Assembly: GCA_020740775.1 (NCBI GenBank)
Contig: JAHEWK010000009.1
Span: 620,001 to 684,000 of the forward strand
Source: Ilyonectria destructans
Taxonomy: Eukaryota; Ascomycota; Sordariomycetes; Hypocreales; Nectriaceae
DNA: 64,000 bases
Direction: 5' to 3'
The translations under genes and the position numbers were made by a program. The notes beneath the pieces were generated by a model. The model did no database searches. It saw only the letters and a program-made list of their open reading frames with translations, and was not told the origin of the DNA. Below are positions 52,520-63,087 of this stretch, piece by piece (within the stretch, counting starts at the first letter, position 1; the number at the start of each line of letters is the position of its first letter).

Positions 52520-55260
52520 TCAAATGCTTCCAGGCCGACTATTACTTGAGAAGAGCCCTCGCCGAAACATCTTACCGAGCTTGGACAAAACTCTCCCCTT
52601 AGCTTTTACCGGGCCCGGAATCTGGGCTCTCAGAGGCTCTCTGTCTTGCTCTGGAGGCAACCCCACCTCAGTTGCTACCTTTTGGTGAGTTAACGACTGA
52701 GCATCAACTTGGCGTCCAAGTCTCCAGTTGCTGATGGGGTCTTCAAGTTTCTCCCGCTTGCAAATCTCAAAATTGGATTGCTGTCGGATCTCGAACGGGT
52801 TCCTCCATCCCGGGGCAAGAGTATCCAACAGGCTCGGGGTTAACTCCGGGTGCTTCTTGCAGACATATGATGCGAGATCGCACTGGCAGGACAACTCTAG
52901 GAAAGACGTGACATCAGGCTTCTTGAAAAAGCAATCCATAGCGTGCGAGAAGTCCCACCTCGCGAATGCCTTCATGATGATGGCCTCGAGCTCGTCGAGA
53001 GCATCCGTTTCGGGAATCCCTGACGAGACTTCGATGATATGAGCGTAATACAGGCTACCGAGAATCCACTGCTGGAGATGCGGGTGGATGAACGCGCGGC
53101 CATGCAAGTGAATCAGAGAACTCAACTGACCCAAGTTGGTCTCGAGCAGCACTTTGTTGGGGTTGAAATCGGGACCGGCGAGCTGCAGCAGCTTCGACCT
53201 TACGTCTACCGTGTGTAGGAAGTCGATGACAGTTCTGTGGAGGAAGCCGACGCGCTCGGAAAATAGGACACCGGCGCCGGGCTGGGGCGTGATAAATATC
53301 AAGTCTTTGCACTGCGCGATCAGCTGGCGCTTCTTGGTTCCCAAGACTTCAGCTTCGTCGAGGTCCACGTCCGGCCAGTCCTGCAGGAGGCGCAGCGGCT
53401 CCCTCGAGAAGGACCCTTCGCCCAAGTCCATAAAGTAGAACGTTATGACGGGAAAGGTGGTTGAGGCGTGGGCCATGGTGAGAAACAGTCGGGCCGTCCT
53501 CTCCCTGTAGACGTCCTCGATGGTGACGAACATGCGGTCAAAGTACTCACGCAGACCGCTCGGCAGCTCTCGCAGTCGTCGGAGGAGATCTGAGATATCA
53601 TCCTCATTACGCAGGCCTCGGAGCAGAGAGCGAACCACCAAGAAGACCTAGAGGAACACGCCGTGTGCGCGTTCAGTAATCTCCAGGCCGAGCCCCTCTG
53701 CGGCGGCTTTGTTGCGCTGCTGTAGCCTGTTGAAGCGCGTATCCTCGTTCAGGTTGTCCTGGATAAACTTGCGGATGTCGTCGTGGGTGAGATCGTGCAA
53801 GTAGAGCTTCCACTCGCTTTGCTCGAATGCGTCTGAGAAATCTAGCCACTGCCGGCTGGATGCACAGATTTTGATGTCTTGCGATGCCCCAATGTGTCGG
53901 ATGAGACTCACCAACTGCGCGTGATCGCCATCGTACTCATCCAGGCCGTCAATGAAGAGGCAGATCCTGCAGCCCAACATCTTCAAATTGTCCAGTCTCG
54001 CAAAAGTTTCCATCAGCTCTGTACGGCTCCAGGGATGGAAAGTGTCACCGTACTGCGCATTCCACCGATCGGCACACACGGCGGGGATTAGTTGGGGGCG
54101 CTGGTAGAGTATCTGCAGGAGAAGGGATCGAAAGAGGCCTTCTTGGGACTTTTGGATGGCAGTTCCGGGGTTCCAGAAGTAGTGCTTGGCCACGATTAGA
54201 TCCTTCTTGCCGGCCCATTCTTTCAGGAACTCTGTTGTGTTTGGATAGTCCGTGAGAAACCTCATGAGGGTAGACTTTCCAGATCCAGCCTTGCCAGAAA
54301 TCCAGTATATGTCGTCGCTCTGCCGAAGCCATGCGACAAAATTGTTCTTGCCCTTCTCATTAAAGATCCACTGGAGGGTGTTCCTGTGGGCCTCAGCGAC
54401 GGCAAACTCTCGTTCTTTGACTTGGCTGAAGTGCAGCGTGTCCAGAATAGTCTTCCGCTTTTGCTCGAATAGTAGTTCCATCTCGGTGACGTAATTTTTT
54501 ATCTGGACGAATTCTGGTCTCGGTGAGCCATTAGCATCCCACAGTGTCTGTTCCGACTTAATATCTTTAGGAGCGTCCCGTTTCCATAGTTTTGAGGCAC
54601 GGCGTCCAGACGCCTGAGCAGGCGTCTCTTGGGAGTGGTTCGTCTGTTCGGAGTTCAAGCGAAGGCAGTCTATAACTTTATTAAGCTTGTTTTCCATTGT
54701 TTTCTGGACTTCTTCGCTCGAAGAAGCTAAGCGTCGGAGATTCTGAGCGAGATTCTGCTGCTGCTCTCTTCGCATCGGTTAGCAGTTCAGCTATAAATGA
54801 CAGTTCCTCCCCAGTCAGAGGGCGCTCACCGGATCAGAACCAGTAGGTGGGCGGATATTTGATCTCGGAGGTTGTACAGCCTGCGACACAGCTCGTCCAA
54901 CTCGGGCTTCTTTGCCATAATCCTGGCCTTTTGCATGACTCTGTCGAAGCGGACGGCCCCATCTTCAAGTTTGAGGCCATCTAGGATGGTCACGATCTTG
55001 CCGGACATAGCAAGGCAGCTCGCATTGAGATTAACCAAAGCCGTATCCAGCACGGCTCCATTATTGATGGTGTCTTTCGAGCCCTCGATATTCATCAGCG
55101 ACTGCTTCACGCTGTCCACAATGCTCTTCAACTCGACAATCTCCGTCACTGTGCCGTTCGCGCTGTCGAATAACTCAGACGTCCCCAGGATAGCCTTGAT
55201 TGAATATTCGATGAACTGGGCGACATTTCCCGCAAAGGTGAGGGCGACGAGGGCTTCCAT
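52520..55260 (-). pseudogene. NACHT NLR (STAND) gene interrupted by one TAG
   Basis: Exons 55260-54830 and 54767-52520, intron 54768-54829 (62 bp, GTGAGC..AAG); 892 codons with one internal stop. Residues 1-140 are a helical N-terminal domain (MEALVALTFAGNVAQFIEYS) of the kind found on fungal NLRs. The NACHT NTPase follows: Walker A GKAGSGKST at about 302-310, Walker B ICLFIDGLDEYDG at about 412-424, and IKICASSRQW sensor-1. The very conserved HGVFL-W-VFLVVRSLL segment is broken: Trp codon TGG is TAG at 53648-53650. The frame then continues intact for about 375 residues (winged-helix-like part, FLHRTVIDFLHTVDVR, C-terminal tail). No WD, ankyrin or TPR repeats are present. Fungal NLRs mediate non-self recognition and regulated cell death. 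Readthrough, allelic variation or a sequencing error are alternatives to a true null. Confidence 0.85.
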
Positions 55261-56191
55261 GACAATTCTGCCTATCTATGTAGGGTGGGCAAAGCTCATT
55301 CGGAGGGTCGGCGCTCAGTTGCCTGTGGACCACTGACGAACCATGGGCGATTTTTGGGCGTTGCACTGTTGCGACTGCTCTGATTCTCATCAAAAGCTTT
55401 GAGCCATATTTGTGTTTAGGCTACATAAGCGAATGGCTCAGCCTGACATTGGCTTGGCGGTTTGGGTGGTTGGGCTGATAAGACCGAGAAGAGCTGAGCT
55501 GAAGTGGGGGGACCTTGGGTTTTTTTAAGTGCTGTGTCGGCTAAACTCGGGCCATATTTCTAGTCTTGGTGCCATGGGACACGTGTTATTGCATATGCAA
55601 AGTGCTACAAAACCCATTGCAGGCTTGTATTACTACTTGGTATTTGAATGAGATAGTGATAATTCTGCTTTACTTGATAGGAAGTAGAGTTGACTTACTT
55701 AATGAATCGCAATAGTGGTGGTGTGCTAATCACTAGGTAACCCAGATTGCTCGGCAAAGAGAAAGGTGTACTGAGCTAGATAACAAGACTGAAACTTATT
55801 CCTCTCTATTCTAGACTAAGAATCGTTTTTACCTATGTCACAACCGTCGGAAAGGCATAGCATTTCCTATCCCTTAGCAATAGCTGCTCAGGTCTTAGCT
55901 AAAGGTCAGCTTGTATGTCGAACTGTGTCCAAGTGACAGGCGACCTATTTCCCGCAATGTAGTCCAACCCCGTGTGTGTGGCCGCTTTAAGCTTAAAAAG
56001 GTACGATTTCCTGTTAAGGTACAAGTGTGATATTACAGGATACTTGGTTAAGCTTTCAGGTACACAAAGCGTCTCTGTATTAACGGATTCTTGCCGGCTA
56101 GATGTGGTTGTCAAGAACGAGAACACAGCGGTGCAAACTAGATATATTGATTTTCTATATACAAAGTAATATATTTTATATATCCTTAATT
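55261..56191. other. Intergenic region
   Basis: About 930 bases between the NLR promoter and the GH3 gene 3' end. Moderately AT-rich, with chance ORFs only. Confidence 0.5.
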
Positions 56192-58830
56192 TCAAGGAGC
56201 ATAAGTTTGACCAGCAACCTTAACCGTGGTGGTGGCTACTAGATCAGCTGCGCTCTTGGCAACGCTGAAATTATACTCGCCACCTTCAAGCACCCACTGC
56301 TGCTTCTCCTCGCTCCAGAATGAAATATCCCGGCCCTGCACAGGAAGCTCGACAGTTGCGTTGCTACCGGGCTCGAGGGTCACCTTTTTGAAGCTGGCGA
56401 GCACCTTGACTGGGTTCTCTGGTGACGTCTTGGTGTTGCCGACGTAGACCTGCACGGCGATGGCTCCCTTCACGGAGCCTGTGTTGGAGACGTTGACGCT
56501 GACGGTCCACTGATCAGCGGCGGTTTCCTTGACGGCAAGGCCGGAGTAGTCGAAGGTTGTGTATGACAAGCCGAAGCCGAATGGGAAGTTGACCTTGTCG
56601 GCCGATAGGCGGTCGAAATGTCTGTAACCAACGAAGACGCCCTCAGCATACTTGACAGTCAGTTGCCGACCAGTGTACTCTCCAGGGAAGTTGCCGTAGG
56701 CAGGGCAGTCCTCGATACGCTTGGGGAAAGTGGCCGTCAGATGACCCTCGGGGGTCTGGGTGCCAGTCAGAATATCGGCAATAGAGTTGCCAGCTTCCTG
56801 GCCAGGGAACCAGGCTTGAACCAGCGACTTAATCTGGTCGAGCCACGGCATAGCTACGGCCACACCGGTAGAGTTGACGACGATGGTGTTGGAGTTGACG
56901 GCGGCAACGCCCGCAATAAGGCGGTCCTGGCTGCCATCCTTGGGAAGGTTGAAGCTCTGCTGGTCCTGGCCCTCGGTCTCCCAGAAGGTCTCGTGGCCAG
57001 TAAAGACGATGGCGTAGTCGGCAGCCTTGGCGAGCTCGACAGCTTCCGTCAGGATATCCTTGTCATGCTCAGCAGCCGACATGTGGTCGAAGCGGACACC
57101 AGTCTTGCCCTCGAGAATACCGAGGTCTTGGCCGTCCTGGGGAGCGGGCGGGGCACTGGTGATGAAGATCTTGTACTCCTTGCCGGCTTCGAGGTTCAGC
57201 TTAACAATGGGAGCAGCAACTCCACCAAGCAAGAAGCCCATAGGGTCAGAACTGTTATCCTTCTGTTCGTACAGCGTCTCGCCGTTGATGGTAACCTTTG
57301 AGGGGCCAAGACCGGTTAATGTGAAGTAGTATGTGGCGGATTCGGGAGAGGTGAAGACGCCTTCAAGCGAGCTCGATTTATTGACAACATCCATACCGTT
57401 AAGCAGAGACACCTCGGAGTTGGGGTGGCCATGTGTGACGCTGGCAGGCTCAGAGCTGCCAATGTTGTAAGTTCGCCATGTGAAGCCAGGCTTTCCATCA
57501 GCACCGACAACATGGTCAGAGATGAGAGGCATTTGGCGGAAAGTATGGGCACCCTTGGCATAGGTAAACTCGACATTCTCACCCTTGAAGGCTTCTTGGA
57601 GACCGTCCCAAGGGGTAATCTTGTAGTGGGTGTTGACAGACGCACTGCCGCCGCCGTGGGCGAGGGCCTGCTTGGCAAGGCCGAGGACGGCAATCTTCTT
57701 GCCACGGGCCTTCTCCTTGGTGAGAGGTAGCAAACCAGCCTCGTTCTTGAGGAGGACCATACCCTTGGCACCTGCCTCGCGGATGAGAGCTTGGTGCTCG
57801 GGCTTGTTGATAGCCTTCTCCTCGGGAATGGTAGGGTCGTTGAAGCAGTTCTGACGCTCCAGGAACTTGAGGATGTGGAGAGCCCTGTTGCTGATGGTTT
57901 CTTCCGAGAGCTTGCCAGCCTTGATAGCCTCAAGAACTTGCTCAGTCTTTCTCCAACGGGTGGGACCAGGCATTTCCAAATCCAAGCCGGCGTTGAGGGA
58001 TTCAGCAGTAGAGTTGGTGCCGCCCCAGTCGCTCATGATAAGACCGTCCCAGCCCCATTCACCCCGCAGGACTTGCTTCAAGAGAAAAGGGTGCTCATCA
58101 GCATGGTAGCCATTAACCTTGTTGTAAGCGGTCATGACGGCACCGGGATTGGCTTCCTTGACGGAAATCTCAAAAGGCTTCATGTAAATCTCACGGAGAG
58201 CACGCTCGCTGACAATCTCGTCAACATATAGACGCTGAGTCTCCTGCTCGTTAACCGCAAAGTGCTTGATGGTAGCAGAGACACCCGTTGACTGAACACC
58301 CTGGACGTTCTGAGAGGCGAGCTTTCCGGCCAGAAAGGGATCCTCCGAGAAACTCTCGAAGTTGCGGCCGCCGAGAGGATGGCGGTGGGTGCACATGGTG
58401 GGACCCAGGAGACATCTTGCGCCCTTGGTCAGGGTCTCTTCTCCCAGACCAACACCGATGCGATGAGCGATATCGACGTCAAAGGTGGAGGCGACGCTAC
58501 AGGCGGCAGGAAAGCAGGCTGCAGTGATACCGCCTGAGAAGGTAGCTCCGCGCGCGCCATTAGGACCATCGCTAGTCTGGTGATAGTTAGCGAGCTTGTT
58601 CCCTTCGGGTTCTTGGGAATTGGATTTCCGGTGTACTAACCTTGAGTGCAGGAACACCCTTCCCGGCAATTGGGACAGTCTCCCAGAAATCGAAACCGGC
58701 GAGGAGGGAGATCTGTGGGAATGTGTTAGCAACGGTGCGCGTTGGGGCGTTGACGGAGAGTTATTGATTGACGCACCTTCTCCTCAAGGGTCAACTTGGA
58801 CAGCACTGCGTTGACGTCGGTTGGAGCCAT
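56192..58830 (-). CDS. GH3 beta-glucosidase with PA14 and fibronectin-III-like domains
   Basis: Exons 58830-58777, 58712-58641, 58576-56192 with two 64 bp introns; 836 residues. The first 18- and 24-residue exons (MAPTDVNAVLSKLTLEEK and ISLLAGFDFWETVPIAGKG) complete the standard N-terminus. The (beta/alpha)8 domain shows TSDGPNGARG, GRNFESFSEDP, KHFAVNEQE and LIMSDWGGTNS with nucleophile Asp225. A PA14 insert sits around residues 390-550 (ESATYYFTLTGLGPSKVTING). The second domain carries GHETFWETEGQDQ with the probable acid/base Glu, and the end is fibronectin-III-like. There is no signal peptide, so this is the intracellular-type GH3 enzyme (the A. niger BglI-like group), probably cleaving cellobiose or aryl glucosides. 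The frame is intact. Confidence 0.93.
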
Positions 58831-58903
58831 GATGAACGCTACAGAAGGAATTGGAAGAAATAGGATGAGACAACATCTTGCTGGCATGGGTGACGATGCC
58901 CAC

Positions 58904-58911
58904 CTTATATA
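58904..58911 (-). promoter_or_regulatory. TATA box of the beta-glucosidase gene
   Basis: TATATAAG on the minus strand, about 75-80 bases upstream of ATG 58830. Confidence 0.55.
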
Positions 58912-60179
58912 GCACGCGTAGTAAAGCGGTCCTCGTACCCACGAAAACAGTCCATGCCGGCCATGTGCCACCCAACAAAGCCCATACACGACTTAGAACG
59001 ACCTAGACACAGCCTGGAAACCCGAGACTCCCCGTCAATTGGGATGGTGCGTCATTGTGGAGTGAAAGCATTGGATGGGATTGATTGAGACGCCTGGAGA
59101 TAACTCCATGGCTTTACCGCTCCGTGGTTTTGCCTTGATTTTGCCCTAGAGCGTCCGAGGATCTGCCATTCTCCCAGTCCGATTGGTGAAGCCATCACCG
59201 CTGCTCCCGGGATATCGGGCCATGATCCGCCCTGGCTCTTAATTCGCTGCTCCTTGACACGCATGACCTTCCCCGCGCATGTTCCATCCCCACACAGTTG
59301 AATACCCATGTCAATCCCCCCTTGAAGCACTAAAATTGCAGTGAAATCTTGTGCCGGGATGTGGGTGGGGCCTCTCAACTCCCCTCGAATGACTAAAATT
59401 GCAGTGAAATGATGCGGCAATTGCACACGATCCAAAAGATTTCGAAGCGGAAACTAATGGGCTCCCTCATCCTCTTAACGCGAGATTGAATGATCCCTTT
59501 AACTAGGTTGCGGGAGCACATCCAGCTCAACCAAATTGGAGCAGAAATCACAGGTATAGGCCACTGATGGGAAGTTCAATCAACTTCAGAAAGCTATTCA
59601 AGCTGTTGCATTGAAATGGGTGGCACCTCTAAGCTAACCTAACTTACCGCCTACTTGATCTTTCATGTTGCCTCCAGACCACGGACCATGGTGGCGTGTC
59701 TTCATCATGCTGACCTTTGAACCTGTTCCTGCGTACTCAAGCGCGAAAGGAAAGTACTTAGAAAAGCGCATACATGTATATCGTTACAGACGAGGCAAAT
59801 GATAACATGTGCACTGGACTACGACAAGCTTAATGAGCAATCCATACAGCTGAAGTCAAAGTTAGTCATAATGTAGGATAAACTGTACTCCATAAAGTAA
59901 GTTCAATCGAATGCATTCACGTCGTGGTCTTAGTCGCTCTGACACAAGTGGACATCGATATATGATGCACCTGCATTGGTTTTTAGCATCAATCTTAATG
60001 AATGCATGTTCCTAACAGAAATAGCGTCAATCCCACATAATCTAGGTACAACATACATATCCATAGATGCCTGTGTTATGGCTGCGTCTCAAGCTGCCCT
60101 CCAACGCCCCCATACATTCCTTTCTTACCACTACAGTAACTGCAGCCATTTGTAGTCACCAACTTCTACTTCCTCTTCG
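58912..60179. other. Promoter side of the beta-glucosidase gene and further intergenic DNA
   Basis: About 1.27 kb without a gene; holds a 19 bp direct repeat (listed separately). No other element is clear. Confidence 0.45.
59329..59410. repeat. Two 19 bp perfect direct repeats, actaaaattgcagtgaaat
   Basis: Identical copies at 59329-59347 and 59392-59410, 63 bp apart, about 500-580 bases upstream of the GH3 start codon. The bases before each copy are also similar (cccccttgaag, cccctcgaatg). Confidence 0.8.
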
Positions 60180-60667
60180 TCACGGATCAACTTTTTCAGG
60201 GTCTTCAGACGCCTCTGCATTTAATACGTGTTGTTGCAACACCCCATCAAGCCAAGAGTCGGGATCGTCATCGTAGCACTCCGCAAATGACTGCGCGATA
60301 ATATTAAGCAGCTCCTCTTCTGACTCGTGGATCCGTTTTTCTTCGGGGTCAATGAAGCGATCGAGGTCAGCAAAGCCAAAGATCCGGCCGATCTGCATCA
60401 CCATGTGAATACGAGCGCATTCAGCGACAGTTAGGAGGGGGCACGGTCATCGTCCCATTCTTTTAGCTATAGCGCTAGTAACCCTCCCTTATTAACCATA
60501 AAAAGAAGAAGCATAGCAGGGTGGTGCAAACCTACAACCTTAGCGAGAGTCCTTTTGTGCAGTAGTGCGGGGTTAGACCAAGTTGTCCTTATATTGCTCT
60601 CACCGGCCAGGTAGACGCGGGCAGGACGAGCCCCAGAGACCTTGGATTTGGCCAAAGTTTTAGACAT
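60180..60667 (-). CDS. Doubtful small gene or transposon-associated fragment
   Basis: The first part from ATG 60667 reads MSKTLAKSKVSGARPARVYL...TTWSNPALLHKRTLAKV and the second (about 60404-60180) reads QIGRIFGFADLDRFIDPEEK followed by an acidic stretch (ESEEELLNIIAQSFAECYDDDPDSW). A GT donor after LAKV (GTAGGT) exists, but no acceptor gives a fully open second exon, because a TGA lies just before TVAECARIH. Short proteins with this S-N-P-x-L-L-H plus acidic-tail layout occur near fungal DDE transposons, as far as I remember. Treat as a possible relic. No function assigned. Confidence 0.3.
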
Positions 60668-61406
60668 GATGAGGTTGGAAGTGTTTTAATGTGAATATCA
60701 AATTCGAGCTAAATTGGGCTTCAAATAATAAAGTTATGAATGAGTTCCGAAGGAAAGGTCAAATACGGCAGCGATGCGGGTACGGGTTGTATCACCACCT
60801 CTCCAATCCTCAGGTAGGGGTATTATGCATGCTTACTCAACCTACTGGGTATACGCTAGGTAATAGAGTGTGTCGAGGGTCATCAGCAGCGGCGCAACTT
60901 GATTCTGACTGGCTACCACCATTACTCTAGCCTATGATGTGAGTGCAGTTCTACTAAGTAAGCGCTTATGCTAAACAATAGAGTTTGCAGAGGCGTCATC
61001 GGCCACGGGACAACTTGATTACAACGGTTACCCAGCGTCCGGGGTGGTTTGCGGGGAAACGCCCAGCTCCGGTGGTGTTTCAGCCACCCAGCCCATTAAG
61101 ATGTCTCATCGCCCGACTTGCCAGGCGAAGTGACAATCGCACTACGGATTCTGCTTAGTCCGATGCCACTCATTTTCCACTTCACAAGCGATGTGCTCTT
61201 CTCCCCTTACTCAATATAGAAGCTGCAAACCGAGAAGGAGCGTATGTCTGGGTTCACTTGGGAGAGAGCAGCAACACGTTAAGGAAGTATATAAACAATC
61301 TTGCCTACCACTCCTACAAGCATTTTCTGTCAATGGACACCGAATAAAGCTTGTACCTGCTGCTGTGTATCTCAACCTCACGGAAGTAGAGTTATCCTTA
61401 AATACA
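60668..61406. other. Intergenic region upstream of the M14 peptidase gene
   Basis: About 740 bases. Two short related segments (aggtaatagagtgtgtcgagggtcatcagc near 60857 and a similar tract, aacaatagagtttgcagag, near 60974) suggest a decayed repeat. No gene. Confidence 0.45.
61288..61296 (+). promoter_or_regulatory. TATA box of the M14 peptidase gene
   Basis: TATATAAAC about 111-119 bases upstream of ATG 61407. It lies inside the longer frame from 61191, so it supports ATG 61407. Confidence 0.5.
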
Positions 61407-63087
61407 ATGCGCGCCTCGGCCTTCATTCTCGGCTTGTTTGCCTCTGTCGAAGCATACAAGTATGGCTACAACCACCCCCCTTTCCTGAAGGATGATAAAA
61501 TCGCTGCTACCTACTTCCCGGATATTGATGCAAAACTACTTTCCCCCGCTTTTCTTCACCCAGAAACTCGGCCGACAGGTTTTTCGAATGGCACACAGGG
61601 GCCGACAAGCTTGGACATCCTTGGTGAGACCCCGCAGTGGCTGATTATTCCTCCAACCGTTCTAACTATTCGTAGACTCTTACATCAAGGCTATTTCCAA
61701 TAAGAACAGCTGGATGACTTACAAGAGGTTCAATTTTGCCTCCGAGGAAGGTCGTCGTCTTTCTTATTTGCTTCTCTCCAACAACCCCGAGAGTGAGACC
61801 TATGGACCCAATGGTGGAGGCAACAAAAAGCTCCGCGTCTGGATTCAAGCTGCCGTTCATGGCGACGAGCCAGGAGCCGACCAGGCTGTTCTTGCTCTCC
61901 TCGGCAAACTCGATGCCAACCAGAAGTGGACACGATCGCTCCTCCGACATCTCGACATCCTCATTCTCCCGCGCTATAGCCCTGACGGCGTATTCTACTT
62001 CCAAGACGTTCTTGCAAGTAACTATGATCCGAACCGCGACCACATCAAGCTCGCACGCCGGCAAACTCGCAATATCAAGACTAAGTTTAGCGAGTTTGCC
62101 CCGCACATTGCTGTGGATGTGCACGAGTTTGCGGCCACCAGACAATATGGGCGATATCACTTTGGCGTTGATTCCCTCTTTGCTGCGGCAAAAAACCTCA
62201 ACATCAACCCGGATATTCGACACATGGCAGAGTCCCTATTTGTAACCAAGGTCAGCGATGCTCTTGAGGCGCGAGGACTGCGGTCGGAGACATACGTTAC
62301 CGGCAAGGCAAGCAATGACACCAATTCCAATACTACATTCTCCGAGGCCGGCTCGGACGCCAAGATTGGGCGTAATGCTATGGGTCTCACGCAATGCATC
62401 GCCTTCCTCTCCGAGACACGCGGTATCGGTATTGGGGACCAGCACTTCCAGCGCCGTGTTGCTTCCGGTTTGACTTTCCTCTCCAGTATCCTTCAGACAG
62501 CTGCGGACCATACGGCCGAGGTTCTCAATGTCATCGAGTCTAGTGTTGAAGACTTTATCTCGAATGTCGATGAAATCGTTGTCACGGATTATACGAAGTT
62601 CACCCAGCGCACATTCCCCCTCATCGATGTTACCAACAGCACCCTTGTACAAGCCCCGATTGGCTTCAGGTCCGCGACTCCCACGACCGCCAACCTGACC
62701 CGCTCCCGCCCTGAAGCCTATCTTATCCCCAGCTCCTGGGCAGATCTCGCTGAGCGATTGCGTTGTTTCGGCCTCAAGGTTCAAACATTAGGCACACCGT
62801 GGAAAGGGACGGTAGAGGCTTTGACGGTTACATCTGCCGTATTCGCGCCTGGGTACTACGAGGGCTATGTTCCGATTGCGTTGACAACAGAAACTGCTAC
62901 GAGGCATGTGGAGTTACCAGCTGGGAGCTTCCTAGTGAGCACACGCCAAAGGAATGCTGGGTTGGCATTTGTGGCATTGGAGCCGGAAAACGTTGACTCC
63001 TGGGCCAGCTCAAACATTATTCCAGTTCAGCCGGGAGATGAACATCCCGTTTTTAGAGTTATGGCCTATGCTAGTGTGCCAGGGTAG
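61407..63087 (+). CDS. Secreted M14 zinc carboxypeptidase
   Basis: Exons 61407-61623 and 61676-63087, intron 52 bp; 542 residues. Residues 1-16 (MRASAFILGLFASVEA) form a signal peptide. Zinc ligands are visible as H134-G-D-E137 in AAVHGDEPGAD and H222 in VDVHEF. The catalytic Glu is probably E319 in FLSETRG. NYDPNRDH (about 188-195) is the substrate-carboxylate N-x-R-D region. The enzyme family removes C-terminal residues from peptides; here the position of HGDE early in the chain and the lack of a long propeptide resemble the fungal M14 group with an extra C-terminal beta domain (residues about 360-542). The gene is likely for extracellular protein use. The frame is intact. Confidence 0.88.

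Noticed and set aside
57316..57933. 205-codon minus-strand ORF inside the beta-glucosidase gene
   Set aside because: Same-strand shifted frame within a well-supported GH3 exon; Ser/Arg-rich shadow.
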